The notes beneath the pieces were generated by a model, which was not told the DNA's origin, did no database searches, and was given only the letters and a program-made list of their open reading frames with translations. A stretch of 64,000 nt of DNA from Micrococcus porci (GTDB lineage: Bacteria > Actinomycetota > Actinomycetes > Actinomycetales > Micrococcaceae): NCBI RefSeq assembly GCF_020097155.1, contig NZ_CP083691.1, positions 496,001 to 560,000 of the forward strand. Reading direction: 5' to 3'. How positions within the stretch are numbered: position 1 is the stretch's first letter; every line of letters starts with the position of its first letter. This document shows positions 61,934-64,000 of the stretch, one piece after another. The position numbers and the translations under genes are program-made.

Positions 61934-63172
61934 TCAGGCGGGGACGCCGAAGGGGATGCGCACGTCCACGTGCCAGCGCCCCTCCCGGGGTCCGACGTCC
62001 GCGCGGCCGCCGAGCAGCCCTGCGCGCTCCCGGATGTTCAGCACCCCGAACGAGCCGTCGGGCTGCGGCGCGTCCCGGGGTCGGCCGGGGTGCTGGGCGG
62101 GGGACAGTTCACTGAGCACCCGCAGACGCACCTGCCCGGGGGACAGGGTGAAGAGCACCTGGCACGCGCCCCCGGCGGGGGCGTGCTTGACCACGTTGGT
62201 GACCGCCTCGTGGGCGATCCGGTGGACGGTCGCGTCCACGTGGCGGGGCGCGCGCACCCCGTCCTGCTCCTGGACCTGCAGGTCGACGTCGAAGCCGTGC
62301 GCGCGAAGCCGCGCGGCGGCGTCCCGGGCCGCCTGCGCGGAGGAGGTCACCAGCGCGGTGTCGAGAGCGTCCGGCGTGCCCGTGCCCCGGCGCGCGTCGA
62401 CGTCGGTGCCGGCGTAGAGCACCTGGAGCAGGCCGCGCAGATTGGCGTGGGCCTGCCGGGCGACGTCGGCCACGGCGTCCGCCATCCGCTGCTGGGCGGC
62501 GCGGTCGGGGGCGACGCGTATCGCCTGCGTCTGCATGGCCAGGACGGCGAGGTCCTGGGCCACCACGTCGTGCAGGTCGCGGGCCAGGCTGCGCCGGATG
62601 TCGGCCGTGGCGCGGTCGCGCGCCTCCACGAGCTCGAGGTTGCGGCGGCGGGCGCGCTCCAGGGAGACCGACTCACGCCGCAGGAGCAGCCCCACGGCGG
62701 TGCCCGCCAGTGCCGGCACCAGCATGAGCGGCAGCACGTCCAGGTGGTCGGGGCGGAGGGCGGCGGTGAGCACCGTGGTCGCCAGGAGGGTGCAGCTGAA
62801 GACCACCAGGGGCGTCCTGGAGAGGTACAGGGCGGCGAACCCCATGGCCAGGCCCACGGTCACCACCGGCAGGGCGTAGAACCCCGAGGCCAGTGCGGAC
62901 AGGACGAGCAGCGTGTAGCAGCCCATGAGGGCACGGGCGCCGGCGAGCGCCAGGACGAGCGTCACGCCGGTGCCGAGGGAGAAGAGGGCGTCGGCCGAGT
63001 CCAGCAGCCCGCCGCCCGGGCGGCCGGCCGCCCCGAGGGCCAGGTCCGCGGTCTCCCAGACCAGGAGGAGGCCACCGACCACGGCCAGCAGCCGGCGGAG
63101 GCGAGGGGAGAGCCGGCGCGGGGGTTCTGCCAGGAGGCCCCATGTGGCCCGGCCCCATGCTGGGACGTTCAC
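61934..63172 (-). CDS. Histidine kinase (HisKA_3 type)
   Basis: 412 residues. Seven or eight membrane segments (about 25-175), a coiled stretch, then HisKA_3 with phospho-acceptor His in SLARDLHDVVAQDLAVL and an ATPase end reading EAVTNVVKHAPAGGA and FGVLNIRERAGLLGG. No extracytoplasmic sensor domain. GTG at 63172 is seven bases after CATACT (leaderless type). It should partner the response regulator encoded to its right, divergently. Confidence 0.9.
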   Translation of the reverse strand: MNVPAWGRATWGLLAEPPRRLSPRLRRLLAVVGGLLLVWETADLALGAAGRPGGGLLDSADALFSLGTGVTLVLALAGARALMGCYTLLVLSALASGFYALPVVTVGLAMGFAALYLSRTPLVVFSCTLLATTVLTAALRPDHLDVLPLMLVPALAGTAVGLLLRRESVSLERARRRNLELVEARDRATADIRRSLARDLHDVVAQDLAVLAMQTQAIRVAPDRAAQQRMADAVADVARQAHANLRGLLQVLYAGTDVDARRGTGTPDALDTALVTSSAQAARDAAARLRAHGFDVDLQVQEQDGVRAPRHVDATVHRIAHEAVTNVVKHAPAGGACQVLFTLSPGQVRLRVLSELSPAQHPGRPRDAPQPDGSFGVLNIRERAGLLGGRADVGPREGRWHVDVRIPFGVPA

Positions 63173-63238
63173 GTCGTCCAGTATGGGGCCGGGCCGGGTG
63201 CGGCCCGCAAGGTGCCGTCGGAGCCGCGTCGGGGGGGC

Positions 63239-63454
63239 TCAGCAGGGGATGATGGGCACGCGGCGGCAGATGTACCGGTAGAAGTCCGGGGACGCCGTCC
63301 CCGGGTCGGAGATCCGCATGTCGTGCCCCAGGGGGGAGACGGCGGGGGCGGCCGAGGCGGCCGGGGCGCCGATCATCAGCGCCGGGAGGACGGCGACGGC
63401 GACGAGGGTGGAGCGGAGGCGGGCGGCGGGGCGGGGTGCGGTGGTGGTGGTCAT
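63239..63454 (-). CDS. Small secreted peptide between kinase and regulator
   Basis: 71 residues. A signal peptide (about 1-36, with a basic start and an ASA cleavage site) would leave a mature peptide of about 35 residues, PAVSPLGHDMRI... ending YICRRVPIIPC with two cysteines seven apart. No family recognised. It stands between the histidine kinase (same strand, downstream) and the divergent regulator. Its size and position make a signalling peptide or a secreted bacteriocin-like product possible. Confidence 0.6.
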   Translation of the reverse strand: MTTTTAPRPAARLRSTLVAVAVLPALMIGAPAASAAPAVSPLGHDMRISDPGTASPDFYRYICRRVPIIPC

Positions 63455-63574
63455 GCCCTCGAGCCTGCCCGCCCGGGGGAGGGATCCGCGACGCCCGTTC
63501 CGGCACACCCGCCTGTCCTTTCGGGCATGGTCGGCTGCCCGAAGCGACGGGGTCGGGGCCACTAGGGTGGCCGC

Positions 63575-64000
63575 ATGGACGCCATCACCGTGCTGATCGT
63601 GGAGGACGAGCCCCTCCTCACCCAGGCCTATACGATGATCCTCGAGGCCGACCCCGGGATACGGGTGGTCGGCACCGCCTCCGACGGCGCCGCCGGGGTG
63701 GCCGAGCACGAGCGCCTGCGACCCGACGTGGTCCTCATGGACCTGCGGATGCCGGTGCTGGACGGTGTGGAGGCCACGGGGCGGATCATGCGGGAGCACC
63801 CGGAGGCGAAGGTGCTCGTGGTGACGTCCATGACCACGGAGGACTACCTCTCCCCGGCGCTGGCCAACGGTGCCGCCGGCTACCTCACCAAGGACACGGA
63901 CGCCGAGGGTCTGGTCCGCGCCGTGCGGGCCGTGGAGGCCGGGACCATGGCCCTGGGCCCGAGCATCGCCCGGGAGGTGGTGGACCTGCTGCTGCGCTCG
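63575..64000 (+). CDS. NarL/LuxR-type response regulator, cut by the window end
   Basis: 142 codons visible. Receiver with VLIVEDEPLLTQ, phospho-Asp in VVLMDLRMPVLDG, the Thr/Ser site in VVTSMTTEDY and Lys in YLTKDTDAEG. The following GPSIAREVVDLLLRS begins the linker to a LuxR DNA-binding domain that lies beyond the window. TAGGGT six bases before the ATG suggests a leaderless transcript. Divergent from the small peptide and its probable cognate kinase. Confidence 0.9.
   Translation, partial: MDAITVLIVEDEPLLTQAYTMILEADPGIRVVGTASDGAAGVAEHERLRPDVVLMDLRMPVLDGVEATGRIMREHPEAKVLVVTSMTTEDYLSPALANGAAGYLTKDTDAEGLVRAVRAVEAGTMALGPSIAREVVDLLLRS

Overview
The window is very GC-rich, compactly coded DNA from an actinobacterium of the Micrococcaceae, most like Micrococcus luteus. 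Grounds: GC-saturated codon ends, an actinobacterial gene set (RNase J, TIGR03086-type protein, LysG/LysE, IdeR-type iron box, Pr6Pr membrane protein), a salt-tolerant-type glutaminase with a C-terminal extension like that of M. luteus K-3, and many starts with a TAnnnT -10 hexamer 6-8 nt before the start codon, as in leaderless actinobacterial mRNAs. I see no rRNA, tRNA, insertion sequence, prophage or CRISPR array.

Layout. 0.3-5.5 kb: glutamate dehydrogenase, RNase J, a DMT-type exporter and a DJ-1/PfpI protein. 5.5-11 kb: a mosaic of decay and accessory genes: a 33-bp tandem repeat array, a spermidine-synthase-like protein, a desaturase fragment abutting a PucR-type regulator fragment, a secreted excalibur protein with a class F sortase, a dehydrogenase remnant and a MarR-GNAT fusion divergent from an MFS pump. 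12.6-20.6 kb: DODA dioxygenase/MarR pair, PhnB-like and DUF2809 genes, and a YhgE membrane protein plus degenerate ABC ATPase divergent from their TetR regulator. 20.7-25.6 kb: Tat-lipoprotein polysaccharide deacetylase and an ars locus (arsR, two arsC, acr3). 25.6-36.9 kb: small alarmone synthetase, thioesterase, FAD-linked oxidase, a GNAT-glpD-glpK-glsA operon and small enzymes. 36.9-42.3 kb: a five-gene ferric-siderophore operon behind an IdeR-like box. 42.3-50 kb: menG, an orphan response regulator, an oxidoreductase remnant, a WGxxGxxG cell-surface protein, lysG/lysE and an ABC exporter. 50-64 kb: lipoprotein, glyoxalase-like protein, FtsX-type ABC transporter and two NarL/LuxR-type two-component systems on either side of a lactate-permease-like gene. 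The right-hand response regulator runs off the window.

Most notable: a dispersed 33-bp repeat family, always in at least two tandem copies at a 33-bp period, at five intergenic sites. It lies just 3' of a stop codon and is oriented with the gene before it; at one site a copy forms one arm of a terminator-like hairpin with an inverted copy. Also notable are clear operators (MarR-GNAT, TetR, ArsR, LysG, IdeR), a deletion scar that removed the 5' ends of two divergent genes, a sortase next to a candidate substrate with a non-canonical TPKTG signal, and a small secreted peptide encoded between a histidine kinase and its likely response regulator.
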